Positions 54,575 through 63,997 of a stretch of 64,000 nt of DNA are shown here, in pieces. The DNA lies in assembly GCA_001897425.1 (NCBI GenBank), contig MKSW01000009.1:39955-103954 (forward strand), in the 5' to 3' direction. A program made the position numbers and the translations under genes. The notes under the pieces are model-generated. The model was not told where the DNA came from. It saw nothing but the letters and a program-made list of their open reading frames with translations, and made no database searches. Within the stretch, counting starts at the first letter, position 1. Each line of letters opens with the position of its first letter. The DNA comes from Actinobacteria bacterium 69-20. GTDB taxonomy: Bacteria; Actinomycetota; Actinomycetes; Mycobacteriales; Nakamurellaceae.

Positions 54575-55402
54575 ATGGGAACCCTCTTCACGCTTCGTTG
54601 GCAGGACGATCCGTTGCCGCCCCTCGGCGCGGACGCCCGGCGGGAAACGCGACGGTCGGTCGTCGTCGAGATCGTGGTGGTCTTCGCGATCACGCTGGGC
54701 ATGAGCGGGTTGCGGTCGCTGGTGTCGCTGGTGCAATCGCAGATTCTCGCGCACCAGCAACAGATCTCGCTCGGCAAACTGCAAGTATCGGTCGCGGCGC
54801 CACGATCGTCCGTGGGCACCATCGACCTGATTCTGCAGCTCCTGTCGATCGCCCAGGGGCTGGCCTGGGGCGGGCTCGGCCTCTACCTGCTGTGGCGTGC
54901 GGGTGCGAGCCTGAAGCGGCATCTGGGCCTCGACCTGACGCGCCCCGGCCGGGATCTCGCGGCGGCGGTCGGGCTGGCGGCGCTCATCGGGATCCCCGGC
55001 CTGGGCCTGTATCTCGTCGCACACGCGCTCGGCATCTCGCTGACGGTGGCAGCGTCCACCATGACCGACGTGTGGTGGCGCGCACCGGTTTCCATCCTGA
55101 TTGCCTTCCAGAACGGTTTCCTGGAAGAGGCTCTGGTCGTCGGCTACCTGGTACTGCGGCTGCGGCAGATCGACGTGCGCCCCTGGCTCGCGCTCGCGAT
55201 CTCCGCCGTCCTGCGCGGCTCGTACCACCTCTACCAGGGGTACGGCGGCTTCGCCGGGAACGTCGTCATGGGCGTGGTTTTCGCCTTCGTGTTCCTGCGC
55301 TGGCGGCGGCTGTGGCCACTCGTCATCGCGCACGGCTTGATCGACACGGTCGCGCTCGTCGGCTACCCGCTGCTGCACGGGCACGTCTCCTGGCTGCCGT
55401 AG
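54575..55402 (+). CDS. CPBP-family intramembrane metalloprotease
   Basis: A 275-residue membrane protein with about seven hydrophobic helices. Conserved Abi/CPBP motifs: FLEEALVVGYL (Glu pair near 185), the His in LRGSYHLYQG and the His in VIAHGLIDT. The Arg of the usual EExxxR motif is Val here. Roles in the family range from CAAX-like processing to bacteriocin immunity; none is assigned. Confidence 0.85.
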   Translation: MGTLFTLRWQDDPLPPLGADARRETRRSVVVEIVVVFAITLGMSGLRSLVSLVQSQILAHQQQISLGKLQVSVAAPRSSVGTIDLILQLLSIAQGLAWGGLGLYLLWRAGASLKRHLGLDLTRPGRDLAAAVGLAALIGIPGLGLYLVAHALGISLTVAASTMTDVWWRAPVSILIAFQNGFLEEALVVGYLVLRLRQIDVRPWLALAISAVLRGSYHLYQGYGGFAGNVVMGVVFAFVFLRWRRLWPLVIAHGLIDTVALVGYPLLHGHVSWLP

Positions 55403-55429
55403 CGGCCGGCCATACGCGGACGGACCGGA

Positions 55430-57544
55430 CTACAAAAGATCGGGTATGACGAACTCCTCGCCGAGCACATGCCAGGCAAGGAATGCGCGCACCGTCTGGT
55501 ACCACACCTTGGCGTGATTCGGGGTGAGCACCCAGTGGTTCTCGTCCGGGAAGTACAGGAAGCGGTGCGGCAGCGGCAATGTCGGGTCCGCGTGGTCGAG
55601 AAGGTCCCACCACAGACGCAGGCCCTCGCCGATCGGCACCCGATAGTCCTTGTCCCCGTGGATCACCAGCATCGGCGTCGTGATGGCCGCGGCGGCCGCG
55701 GACGGAGTGTGGCCGGCACGCATGGCCGGGCTCATCTCGTCGCGCCAGAAGCTCGGCTCGTCGGTGGTGCCGCCGAAGGCGGGCAGGTCCCACAGGCTCG
55801 CGTGCGACACGATGGCCTTGAACCGATCCGTATGTCCCGCAATCCAATTCGCCATGTAGCCGCCGAAGGAGCCGCCCATCATCGCGGTGCGCGTCGGGTC
55901 GAGATCGTCCCGCTCGGCGAGCACGGCGTCGGTCGCGGCGATGACGTCGGTGAACGGCGTCTCGCCCCAGCGGCCCCAACCGCGTTCGATCATGACGTCC
56001 CCGTAGCCGGTGGAGAGGGCCGGATCCGGGAGCAGCACGGCATATCCCTGCGCGACCAGCAGCCAGGGGCACCAGCGCCAGGACCACGCGTTCCACGAAT
56101 TCACCGGCCCGCCATGCACCCACAGCAGCAGCGGGGCGGGGCGCGCGGCGTCGGCGCCGTCGGGCAACGCCAGGAACGAGCGGATGGTGGTGCCGTCCGC
56201 GGCGGTCGCCGTCACCTCGGTGAGGGTGCCCGGCAGGTCCGGGCGGGGCGCGGGGCCACACAGCTCGCGCGACTGCTGATCCTGGAGCAACACATCCAGC
56301 GCCACAATGGTTCCCGGATCAGTATAGCTGCTCCGCACCGCGAAGAGCCGCTGCCCGTCGGGATGCACCTGGAGGGAGGTATAGGCGCCGTCGGCGGCGA
56401 GCCTGCGCCGCTGCCCGGTAGCCATGTCGAGCGCGAAGACCGGGGAGCGGCCGCTCTCGTCCGCGGCGACGTACAGCACGGCACCGTCTGGCGACCACGC
56501 GAGTTCGGTGGGCCGGAGGTCGCCGTCCAGCGGGAGCCGCCGGGCGTCGCCGCCGGCGGATGGCATCACCCACAGCGACTCGCGATGCGGCTCGTCGGCG
56601 GTGCCATAGTCCATGCGAATAAAGGCGATTCGGCTGCCATCGGGCGATATCGCGGGCAGGCCGAAGTGCACCCGGGGCGCCGCGGCGAGCTCCGTTCGCT
56701 GCCCGGTATCGAGGTCGATGCGCACCAGCCCGTCGGCGAGGCCCGTGTGCCCGTCCACGCGGCTCCAGGTGGTGACCACGAAGCTCCCGTCCGGGCTGAC
56801 GTCCAGTTGGGCATCGGCCAGCGCGCGCCCGGCATCCGGCGTCACGTCGCTCAGCTCGAGAACATCGTCATACTCGAAACCTGTTGACGACGCGGGGGTC
56901 TCGCTGCGCCGCCAGGAGCACGCGAACAGTCGTGGCTGCTCGGGGCCGAGGTCGTGGTCCCAGTAGCGCACCGGGTAGCGGTCGTGCAGGATGGCCGAGA
57001 CCTTGGCGTCCTTGCGCGCGGTGCGTTTGTCGGCATCCTGCTCCGGTCCGGTGGTGCGCTCGAAAACCGTTGCGGTGAGGACGATCCGGCCGGTGCCCCG
57101 GGCGACATGCACGGCGCCGACGCCGCCGGGCTTCGCCGCGACCTGACGCGGTTCGCCCGTGCCGGCCGGCAGCAGCCACAGCGCCGGCTTCTCGTCGTCG
57201 GCCGGTTTCGCGGCAGCGGGGTCCGGCCGCTTCGACACGAACAGCACCGAGTTATCCGGCAGGATCCTTGGCGCGCCCTCTCCCGGCGCGGAGCGCGTCA
57301 GGCGGTGGGCCTGCCGGTCGCCGGACGGGTCCAAGTCCCAGAGCGCGGTCACGTACTTGGTCTTGTCGGCGTTTAGCTCGGTGGCGACGGCGACCAGGCG
57401 AGACCCGTCCGGCGAGAGGGCGATCGCGCCCTGCCGCCGCAGCGCCACATACGCGTCGAGATCGTGGAAAGGCGTGGCAGGCCCGGCGAGTCGGTCCGCG
57501 GGCGCGGCGGTGGTCAGATCTGCATCGGTATCGGTCTCGGGCAT
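55430..57544 (-). CDS. S9-family serine peptidase (prolyl oligopeptidase / acylaminoacyl peptidase type)
   Basis: A 704-residue cytosolic peptidase. N-terminal beta-propeller (about 40-430) with repeated SPDGS blades, then an alpha/beta hydrolase domain: nucleophile Ser in MMGGSFGGYMANW (near 556), Asp in HGDKDYRVP (near 631), His in ENHWVL (near 675). Start at 57544 (MPETDTD). Just upstream lies a 60-bp palindromic element. Confidence 0.93.
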   Translation of the reverse strand: MPETDTDADLTTAAPADRLAGPATPFHDLDAYVALRRQGAIALSPDGSRLVAVATELNADKTKYVTALWDLDPSGDRQAHRLTRSAPGEGAPRILPDNSVLFVSKRPDPAAAKPADDEKPALWLLPAGTGEPRQVAAKPGGVGAVHVARGTGRIVLTATVFERTTGPEQDADKRTARKDAKVSAILHDRYPVRYWDHDLGPEQPRLFACSWRRSETPASSTGFEYDDVLELSDVTPDAGRALADAQLDVSPDGSFVVTTWSRVDGHTGLADGLVRIDLDTGQRTELAAAPRVHFGLPAISPDGSRIAFIRMDYGTADEPHRESLWVMPSAGGDARRLPLDGDLRPTELAWSPDGAVLYVAADESGRSPVFALDMATGQRRRLAADGAYTSLQVHPDGQRLFAVRSSYTDPGTIVALDVLLQDQQSRELCGPAPRPDLPGTLTEVTATAADGTTIRSFLALPDGADAARPAPLLLWVHGGPVNSWNAWSWRWCPWLLVAQGYAVLLPDPALSTGYGDVMIERGWGRWGETPFTDVIAATDAVLAERDDLDPTRTAMMGGSFGGYMANWIAGHTDRFKAIVSHASLWDLPAFGGTTDEPSFWRDEMSPAMRAGHTPSAAAAAITTPMLVIHGDKDYRVPIGEGLRLWWDLLDHADPTLPLPHRFLYFPDENHWVLTPNHAKVWYQTVRAFLAWHVLGEEFVIPDLL

Positions 57545-57566
57545 AGACCCATCCTGCCCCACACCG

Positions 57567-57626
57567 CGCGCCACTTTCTCCGCTCCGCGCCTCCAGCATG
57601 TGGCGCACAGACGAGAAAGTGGCGCG
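57567..57626. repeat. 60-bp palindromic element between peptidase and phosphodiesterase genes
   Basis: Perfect 14-bp inverted arms CGCGCCACTTTCTC (57567-57580) and GAGAAAGTGGCGCG (57613-57626). An internal GTGGCGC (57600-57606) precedes the terminal GTGGCGC by 19 bp, the same geometry as the four 70-bp repeats near the nuclease gene, though the sequence differs. Confidence 0.7.
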
Positions 57627-57663
57627 ACGTGGGGGTGGGGCGCAGGGGTGGGGCGCGGGTCGA

Positions 57664-58491
57664 TCAGCGGGCGCCGAAGGGCCGCGCGAACCGATCGGGC
57701 TCCACGGGCAGCCCGAGCACGGACAGCGCCTGGGCGTAGACGTCCGCCTGCTCCAGCCGCGCGGGCGATTCCCGCGGCATCCGCGGCCCGCAGGCGGTGA
57801 TCCACGCCGTGCGTTCCTCGGGCGTGTCGCCACCGTGACCGCCGGCATCGACGTGACCGTGATCGGTGACCGCGATCACGGTCCATTCGCCCTGCCCGTT
57901 CAGCGCGCCGATCCCGTCTATGACGGCCCCGAGCCGCCGATCGCATGCCTCGATAGCGGCGAGATACTCCGGTCCGACGCCGAGTGCGTGGGCGACCTCG
58001 TCGGCGACGCCGAAATAGAGGAACGCGGCACCGATCTCGCCGTCGGCCAGCGCTTCGCACGCCTCGTTCACGACGAGTTGGTCCGCGGTATCCCATGCGT
58101 CGAGGCGGTGGCCCGGGTCCGCAGCAACCGTCATGCGCGCGTCCGGGGCGAAGATCGGGCCGCAGTCCACCGGGCTGAGCATCGCCGGCCAACTGGCCCC
58201 GGCGTAGGTCCGGAATCCGGCGCCGCGGGCGGCGGTGAGGAAGTCGGCGGGCATGGCGTCGGGCGGGTTCTCGTTGTCGAGGACGCCGTGGGTGCTGGCA
58301 AGGGTGCCGGTGGCGATCGTCGCCCAGCACGGGCCGGAGATGGTGGGACCGGCCGTGTGCACCTGGACGGGGGCGCGGAAGCCGCGTGCGGTGATCGCGT
58401 CTAGGGCGGGGGTCTGGGCGCGATGCAGGGTGTCCCACCGCACACCGTCGATGCCGACCACCAGAACCTTCGCTGCAAAGGATGTCGCCAC
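57664..58491 (-). CDS. Alkaline phosphatase-superfamily phosphodiesterase / nucleotide pyrophosphatase
   Basis: A 275-residue enzyme. VVGIDGVRWDTL (metal Asp), AGPTISGPCWATIATG (nucleophile Thr/Ser region) and the metal-ligand TDHGHVDAGGHGG show the superfamily. It hydrolyses a phosphoester or phosphodiester; substrate open. On the same strand as the S9 peptidase. Confidence 0.87.
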   Translation of the reverse strand: MATSFAAKVLVVGIDGVRWDTLHRAQTPALDAITARGFRAPVQVHTAGPTISGPCWATIATGTLASTHGVLDNENPPDAMPADFLTAARGAGFRTYAGASWPAMLSPVDCGPIFAPDARMTVAADPGHRLDAWDTADQLVVNEACEALADGEIGAAFLYFGVADEVAHALGVGPEYLAAIEACDRRLGAVIDGIGALNGQGEWTVIAVTDHGHVDAGGHGGDTPEERTAWITACGPRMPRESPARLEQADVYAQALSVLGLPVEPDRFARPFGAR

Positions 58492-58702
58492 TCGACCATG
58501 GTCCCAGACGGTGCCGGGGTCGCCGGATCGAGTTCGTCGCGATGGGCACGCTCACGGGATCTCAAAGCTCACAGGATCTCGAAGCACGCGGAGGTTGGGT
58601 GCACAGGGACACAGCACCGCCCCGCATCGCGCCTACGAACGCTGGACGGCACGTCGTGCGGCGCTGCCAGCGGAGAGAACCGCGAGCAACGCGCTGCCGC
58701 TC

Positions 58703-59779
58703 CTAGTAGCGGGCGATGAGCCAGTCGCGGACCGCGTCCGAGACACAGTGCGCCGTGCGCGATATCGCAGCATCGCGGCCGAAACGGTCCACCAGCGGGA
58801 CGATCTCGACGCCGTTCGGGACGGCAACGGCCGGGTCCGCGGCGCCGCAGACCACGAGGACCGGGAGCCGCCGAGCGCGCGCTCGTTGGATCACGCCGCC
58901 GACCACCTTGCCGTGCAGTGATGCGGCATCGAACCGGCCCTCACCGGTGACGACCAGATCGGCCTCCGCGACGGCATCGTCGAGCCCCACCGCCTCGGCC
59001 ACCGCGTCGAACCCGCCGACGATGCGCGCGCCGAGCGCCACCAATCCACCGGCCAATCCGCCGGCCGCACCGGAGCCCACCGCCGTCTGCACGTCGATCC
59101 CGAATCGATCGCGATAGGCGCCGCGCAGCCGCTCCAGCCGGGCCGTGAGCACGCCGACCTGTTCCCGGCTCGCGCCCTTCTGCGGCCCGAAAACCGTTGC
59201 GGCATCCAGGAACAAGGTTCGCACGTCCGCGCACACCGCGATGGTCACGTCGGCGGACACGACCGAGGGCGAACCTTCCGGCGCCAAAACCTCCAGCGCC
59301 CCGGCGCCGCCGTCCGTGGTCGCGGAACCCCCCACACCGACGAGGATGTCCCGGGCACCGGCGCGGATCGCCGCCAGGATCAGCTCGCCCGTGCCACGCG
59401 TGGTCGCGGCCATGGGATCGTTGCCCTGCGCACCGCCGGCCAGCTCCAGCCCGGACGCGAGCGCCATCTCGATCACCGCGCGCCGGCCGTCGATTCGCCA
59501 CGGCGCCGAGGCCGGTTGCCCGAGAGGGCCTGTCACCGTGGTGGTGCGGTTGGCGCCACCCAGTGCGTCGAGGGTCCCCTCACCACCGTCGGCGAGCGGT
59601 ACCTCATGGCACGGGCCCACCGGCACCGCATCCGATCCGGCTACCGCAGCCTTTCCGATCATTTCAGCCGATGCGAGCCTCACCCCGGCCGCGATCGCGG
59701 CGGCGGCCGCGGGCGCGGTGAGCGTGCCCCGGAACTTGTCCGGCGCCGCCAGAACGCGCGCGGGCGGGAACATCGTCAT
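58703..59779 (-). CDS. Glycerate kinase
   Basis: A 358-residue type I glycerate 2-kinase: APDKFRGTLTAPAAAAAIAAG, VPLADGGEGTLDAL, VGVGGSATTDGGAGALEVL and VVTGEGRFDAASLHGKVV. Makes 2-phosphoglycerate, feeding glyoxylate or sugar-acid catabolism into glycolysis. ATG 59779 or 59773. Convergent neighbours none; the short spacer 58492-58702 holds nothing recognised. Confidence 0.93.
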   Translation of the reverse strand: MTMFPPARVLAAPDKFRGTLTAPAAAAAIAAGVRLASAEMIGKAAVAGSDAVPVGPCHEVPLADGGEGTLDALGGANRTTTVTGPLGQPASAPWRIDGRRAVIEMALASGLELAGGAQGNDPMAATTRGTGELILAAIRAGARDILVGVGGSATTDGGAGALEVLAPEGSPSVVSADVTIAVCADVRTLFLDAATVFGPQKGASREQVGVLTARLERLRGAYRDRFGIDVQTAVGSGAAGGLAGGLVALGARIVGGFDAVAEAVGLDDAVAEADLVVTGEGRFDAASLHGKVVGGVIQRARARRLPVLVVCGAADPAVAVPNGVEIVPLVDRFGRDAAISRTAHCVSDAVRDWLIARY

Positions 59780-59906
59780 ATCCGTTTCACGTCGCCCGGC
59801 GCCACCTCAAGCCGCGCGATGACAGCCAGCCACGTCGCAGAACGCGCGGACACCAGCCCGGGAGTCGCAGCACTTTTCACGGGGGCCTGGATCACGGGGG
59901 CCTGGA

Positions 59907-60863
59907 TCACCGCAGCGTGAACTGCCGCCCGAGAATGCCGTCGCGGGCACGTCTTTCGGCCGATGTCAGCGGCCCCTGCACCGCGAGAGATTCGTCCAGG
60001 CGGGCCGCGAAGGCAGCGGCCGGCGCCTCCCATTCGGACGAGTGGGCGTCGCGGTCGAGGTCCCACACCGGCACCAGGCAGCCGTGCGCGCGGAACGATC
60101 CGACGTATCGGGACCCGTCCCCGAGGCTCAGCCCATCGGCGGCCGCGAGCCGGGCGAGGGCGGCCATCAGCACGGGCTCCTCCTCGCCGCGAACCCACCG
60201 CAGGTGGGCCTTCTCGCCGGTGTCGACCCAATACGCACCGGGGAGGTCGGCCAGCCGTGCGGTCGGCATGATCGCCGCGTTCGCCCGTTCGAGCGTCGTG
60301 GCAAGCGTGCTGCCGGCCTCCGGTTCCTCCTCGAGCCACCAGCCGAAATCGCTGTGCACCGTGACCTCGAACGGTTCCGGTGCGAGCAGATCCTGCATAC
60401 GGGCGCCGACACTGGCCCGCGCGTAGGTCGCCAGGACCGATGACGGCTCCGCGGCGAGCGCCCATTCGATGGCCGAGGCGATGTCGCGGGAGAGGTCGCC
60501 GGAGTGGGTCTGCACCTGGGTGCCGACGAGGATCGCGCCGTCCGCCCGGGTGAGCGCCGCGGCGGCGCCGGGAAGCACGCTGCCCAGGGTGATCGACGGG
60601 GTGTCCGCGGTCGCCGCGCGCAGGTGCAGGGTCGCGGTCGCGGACGGCACGAACTCGCGCAGGGCGATCAATTCGGTCTCGCCCGCCAGCCCGGCGAACG
60701 GGCGCGCGACGATCATGTCGGCGGCGTCGGCGGCGCCGTGGCAGGCCTTGTAACGGCGGCCAGACCCGCACGGGCACGGTTGCCGGGGCCCGACGGCCGT
60801 CGAGGGAGCGCCGTCTTGGATGGGCGCGGGCACGCGCCGGGTCTTCTTCACCACGGCTGACAC
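59907..60863 (-). CDS. DUF5926 protein with SEC-C zinc motif
   Basis: A 318-residue actinobacterial protein. Basic N-terminus (VVKKTRRVP), then a SEC-C zinc-binding motif PCPCGSGRRYKACHG at about 29-43, and a 270-residue DUF5926 body. SEC-C motifs in SecA bind zinc and SecB, but here the role is unknown. Confidence 0.9.
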   Translation of the reverse strand: MSAVVKKTRRVPAPIQDGAPSTAVGPRQPCPCGSGRRYKACHGAADAADMIVARPFAGLAGETELIALREFVPSATATLHLRAATADTPSITLGSVLPGAAAALTRADGAILVGTQVQTHSGDLSRDIASAIEWALAAEPSSVLATYARASVGARMQDLLAPEPFEVTVHSDFGWWLEEEPEAGSTLATTLERANAAIMPTARLADLPGAYWVDTGEKAHLRWVRGEEEPVLMAALARLAAADGLSLGDGSRYVGSFRAHGCLVPVWDLDRDAHSSEWEAPAAAFAARLDESLAVQGPLTSAERRARDGILGRQFTLR

Positions 60864-61168
60864 GGTATCCGACGCGGAGGGGTCGCGGTGCCGCGCGGCT
60901 GGGGTGGCCTGGCCGAGCTTCTGGCCGAGTTGTCGGCCGTCGGTCCGGCCGTCGGTTCTGTGGACGGTTCTGAGGACGGTTCGGCCGGCGGCCTTCGGGA
61001 CCGCTCCTGCGGGACCGATCCGCAGACCTGCCCGATGACCCTACGATGTAGGCGACGGCGGACCGCAGGCGCCGAGCACGGGGTCTCGCCATGGCAGAAC
61101 TACATGTAACAATCAGGTTCGATGCCGAGTGTTCACACACGACGCGCCGTGACAAGAGCAGGGACGAT
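60864..61168. other. Spacer with no recognised gene
   Basis: 305 bp. Contains imperfect GGACGGTTC repeats near 60960-60985 and an AT-richer stretch 61090-61130 that may carry the promoter for the downstream gene. A 73-codon frame from 60888 has no ribosome site or recognisable similarity and is not called. Confidence 0.4.
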
Positions 61169-62608
61169 GTGACGTTCTCAGATCCCATTGGACGGCCGGT
61201 TCCACCGCCGGCGAAGCCGCGTCTGGCCGACTACGTACGGGCCGCAGACGCGGATCTGGACCTGCCGCCGTTGCCGACATTGGAGCCGCTGCCCACACTC
61301 CGGCCGATGCCGCCGATGCCCCGGCCGCCATGGGAGCTCGATGCCGACGCCACGCCAGCCGCGGCCGCCACGAGACCCGCGCCTCCCCCGCCCGCCGGGC
61401 ATCCGGCAGCGGGGCCCGAGCGACGGGACGCGATCGACGATCCGCGCACCGCACGGCAGGAGCCACCGGATTCACCGCCCATGACGACGTTCGCGCCGCC
61501 TGCGGCGTCGACGGACCGCGAAGGATCGCCACGGTCACCCCAGTTGGCCCTGTCACCGCCGCCACCCCTGCAACCGTCGCCGCTTCCTACGGTGCAGCCG
61601 TCGCCACAGGCTTCCGCTGCGTGGCCCGTCTCGTGGGACGTTCGGTCGACCGCCGCGCTGGGCGCACCGTTCGTAGAGCCGTTGGCTGAGCCGATCGAGG
61701 CGACCGGCTCCACGCCGCAAGTGATCGAAAACCCAACAGTTCCGGACGTTCTCGCAACGAGCGAACCATCCGACGTGGCGCCGACGACGCTGATCGGTGC
61801 AGGCGAAGGTTTGGCTCACGGCACGGTGTACGAGGGCGGTGTCGGCGGGGCGCTGGTCGGTCGCCATTCGGTCGCGGACCCCGCAGGTTCGGACGCGGCG
61901 CCACCACGTCTGCGCGTGGTGATGATCGGTGGAGCGGAGCCGCTCGGCAGCATGGTCGCGCAGCGACTGATCGCGGCCGGTCACCGGTTGGCCGTGCACG
62001 ACGTGCGGCTCCCCGCGGGCGATCCGGACCTCGGAGGTGCGGCAACCGCGCGCTCCGTGGACCGGACAGCGGCTCCGGCCGCTGCCGTCATACCGTCCGT
62101 ATCGCCCATATCCCTGCCGGGCGACCGGTCCGACACCGACGAGGTCGTGCATACAGTGGCGCGCGCGGAGGTCACCCTCGGCGGGCTCGACGCGATCGTC
62201 GTGCTGCCGGCGCGGCACCGCCCGTCGACCACCCTCGAGGCAGACGCCACAGCCTGGGCCGACACCTGGTCCGCGGCGCTGACGACCGAGGTGCTGGCGG
62301 CCGCGTGCGCCGCCCACATCGCGGCCCGGTCGTTCTTGGCGCGGCGTCGCGCGGGCCGCATCGTGCTGGTCGCCGACGGCCGGGACGGCGCCTCGACGGG
62401 CGCCATGCCCGCTTCGGCGATCAGGGCGGCGATCAGCAGCCTCGGCACGGATCTGGCGCGGGAACTCGGGCCGCACGGGATCGGCGTCAGCGTCGTCACC
62501 ACGGGCGCGGGCGGGTCGCGGGACTTCGCTCTCGCACAGGTGGCGGATGTGGTCGAGGCGCTGCTATCGACGCCGGTGCTTTCCGGTGTGAGTTCCCGCA
62601 TCGGCTAG
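61169..62608 (+). CDS. Proline-rich protein with a degenerate SDR/Rossmann domain
   Basis: About 479 residues. The first 250 are predicted disordered, rich in Pro/Ala, with PPLPTLEPLPTLRPMPPMPRPP and further PPPP runs. The C-terminal 200 residues resemble a short-chain dehydrogenase (VVMIGGAEPLGSMVAQRLIAAG; GRIVLVADGRDGASTGAMPASAIRAAISSLGTDL). The expected Tyr-x3-Lys pair is not there: the segment reads M-P-A-S-A-I. GTG 61169 is chosen because codon use before it is unlike coding DNA; ATG 61091 is the alternative. Likely a binding or scaffold protein; function unknown. Ends overlap the convergent gene by 45 bp. Confidence 0.7.
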   Translation: MTFSDPIGRPVPPPAKPRLADYVRAADADLDLPPLPTLEPLPTLRPMPPMPRPPWELDADATPAAAATRPAPPPPAGHPAAGPERRDAIDDPRTARQEPPDSPPMTTFAPPAASTDREGSPRSPQLALSPPPPLQPSPLPTVQPSPQASAAWPVSWDVRSTAALGAPFVEPLAEPIEATGSTPQVIENPTVPDVLATSEPSDVAPTTLIGAGEGLAHGTVYEGGVGGALVGRHSVADPAGSDAAPPRLRVVMIGGAEPLGSMVAQRLIAAGHRLAVHDVRLPAGDPDLGGAATARSVDRTAAPAAAVIPSVSPISLPGDRSDTDEVVHTVARAEVTLGGLDAIVVLPARHRPSTTLEADATAWADTWSAALTTEVLAAACAAHIAARSFLARRRAGRIVLVADGRDGASTGAMPASAIRAAISSLGTDLARELGPHGIGVSVVTTGAGGSRDFALAQVADVVEALLSTPVLSGVSSRIG

Positions 62609-63652
62609 CAACGAATCGCGCTCGCCCGCCGGAGCCGGCGTGCCTGGTTCACTTGGCTTGCGTAGCTCGCCTGGCCCGCCCGCCGGGGCCGGTCCGGTCG
62701 AAGGTGTTTCGGCGAGAACAGCGTCATGGTCGTGTGCAGCATCGTCGACGAAGGCGCGCGACGTTATCCGATCCGTGCGAGCCGTGCGATTCTCGGCGGT
62801 CGACCGCGGCGGCGCGACGTTCCAATCGCGGTAACGCCGCACGGAACGCCCCCGCCACGCGCGGCGCAACGACAGCAGAACGGCTGTGGACAACGCCGCG
62901 ACCACGGCCGCCGCCACGTCGACGGCGATGTGCCATTGCACCGCATCCGCCCTGAGCTGATTGCTGGTGCCGAACGAGATCGCCAACGCGGCAACGGCAA
63001 TCACACCGTTGGCCCACCACGCCGCCCACCACGCGATGAGCAACCGGCGGGCCGGGGGTGGGACGCGGCCGTCGTCTGCGGCCCCCGGACTACCGGATCC
63101 GTGGACCAGCCGGAAGGTCTCGACGAGCACCTGCCCCGCGCCGTACAGGTTCCACCCCGGGACCAGCAGCCGGGCCGCAATCTGCTCCGCCGAGCGAGGC
63201 GGGAGCCTGCCGCCGCGATAGGCGGCCGCGCGCGCGAGGGATCCGACCGCGCCCGTGACGGCGACGGCGGCCGCCAGGCCGAGCAGCAGTGCCAGCGCCC
63301 CGCCGAACTGCACCGCGAGGTCGCTGGCCCGGACCTCCGCTGCCCCCAGCACCAGGGTTCGCCCGCGCAGCAGCAGGGCGTAACGCCACGTTTCCGCGAC
63401 CGCCGCCGCGCACGCAGCGAACGCCGTACCGCAGCACAAGACCGCGGCGGCGGCCAAACCCGTGGCCCGAGGCGCAACGATGGACTCCCCGTCCGGCCGA
63501 CCGCCGCGCAGACGTGCCACGGGCGGGAAACCCCAGGTCGGGTGCGCACGCCCGTAGGACGGCGGTCCGCTGTACGGCCAGCGCAGGCGCCGCACGCGCG
63601 GCTGCGGACCGAGCCCTGGCGGCGGGTGCGCCACCCAGCGCGTGTCGCTCAC
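62564..63652 (-). CDS. DUF4328 membrane protein
   Basis: A 362-residue protein with a proline/arginine-rich N-terminus (VAHPPPGLGPQPRVRRLRWP). Four hydrophobic segments lie in the middle (about 60-265), including a DUF4328-type VPGWNLYGAGQVLVETFRL and LLIAWWAAWWANGVIAVAAL. A hydrophilic C-terminal tail follows. GTG at 63652 (VSDTRWVAHPP) is the family-like start. Unknown function. Confidence 0.85.
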   Translation of the reverse strand: MSDTRWVAHPPPGLGPQPRVRRLRWPYSGPPSYGRAHPTWGFPPVARLRGGRPDGESIVAPRATGLAAAAVLCCGTAFAACAAAVAETWRYALLLRGRTLVLGAAEVRASDLAVQFGGALALLLGLAAAVAVTGAVGSLARAAAYRGGRLPPRSAEQIAARLLVPGWNLYGAGQVLVETFRLVHGSGSPGAADDGRVPPPARRLLIAWWAAWWANGVIAVAALAISFGTSNQLRADAVQWHIAVDVAAAVVAALSTAVLLSLRRAWRGRSVRRYRDWNVAPPRSTAENRTARTDRITSRAFVDDAAHDHDAVLAETPSTGPAPAGGPGELRKPSEPGTPAPAGERDSLLADAGTHTGKHRRR

Positions 63653-63877
63653 TGCGCGGGCGTTCCGGTTGTCACGCGGGCATTCTCGCACGGACGCTGC
63701 TGCACAGGCGTAATCGCAGGGGCGCTGCCGCACGAGCACAGTCGCATATGCCGGATCGCCTGGGCACCGGCATTCGGGCAACGTGCGCCCTGCCCGGATC
63801 GACCGATCGGGTATGACGCTGTTCCGTGGCCGGGCCGTCCCGAGATGCCTTCGGTTCCGGACGGTAGCGTCGGGGCC

Positions 63878-63997
63878 ATGACAGCCGACCGTGTTCGCAC
63901 CGTCTTCGCCCGGGCCGCGGCCATCGCCGCCGACTTTCGCGAGTCCTTAGGGCCTGCGCGTAAATTACATGAACGTTATTTGGGTGTCAGGGTGTAG
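63878..63997 (+). CDS. Short reading frame at the right edge, possibly interrupted by an insertion sequence
   Basis: A 39-codon frame (MTADRVRTVFARAAAIAADF...). The first 23 codons have normal high-GC use, then from about 63945 the DNA becomes AT-rich and the frame soon stops. Either a truncated gene 5' end, cut by an element starting near 63948, or no gene at all. No strong ribosome site. Confidence 0.25.
   Translation: MTADRVRTVFARAAAIAADFRESLGPARKLHERYLGVRV

Noticed and set aside
61110..61130. tRNA-like T-loop (GGTTCGATGCC)
   Set aside because: No acceptor stem, anticodon arm or D-arm can be drawn around it.
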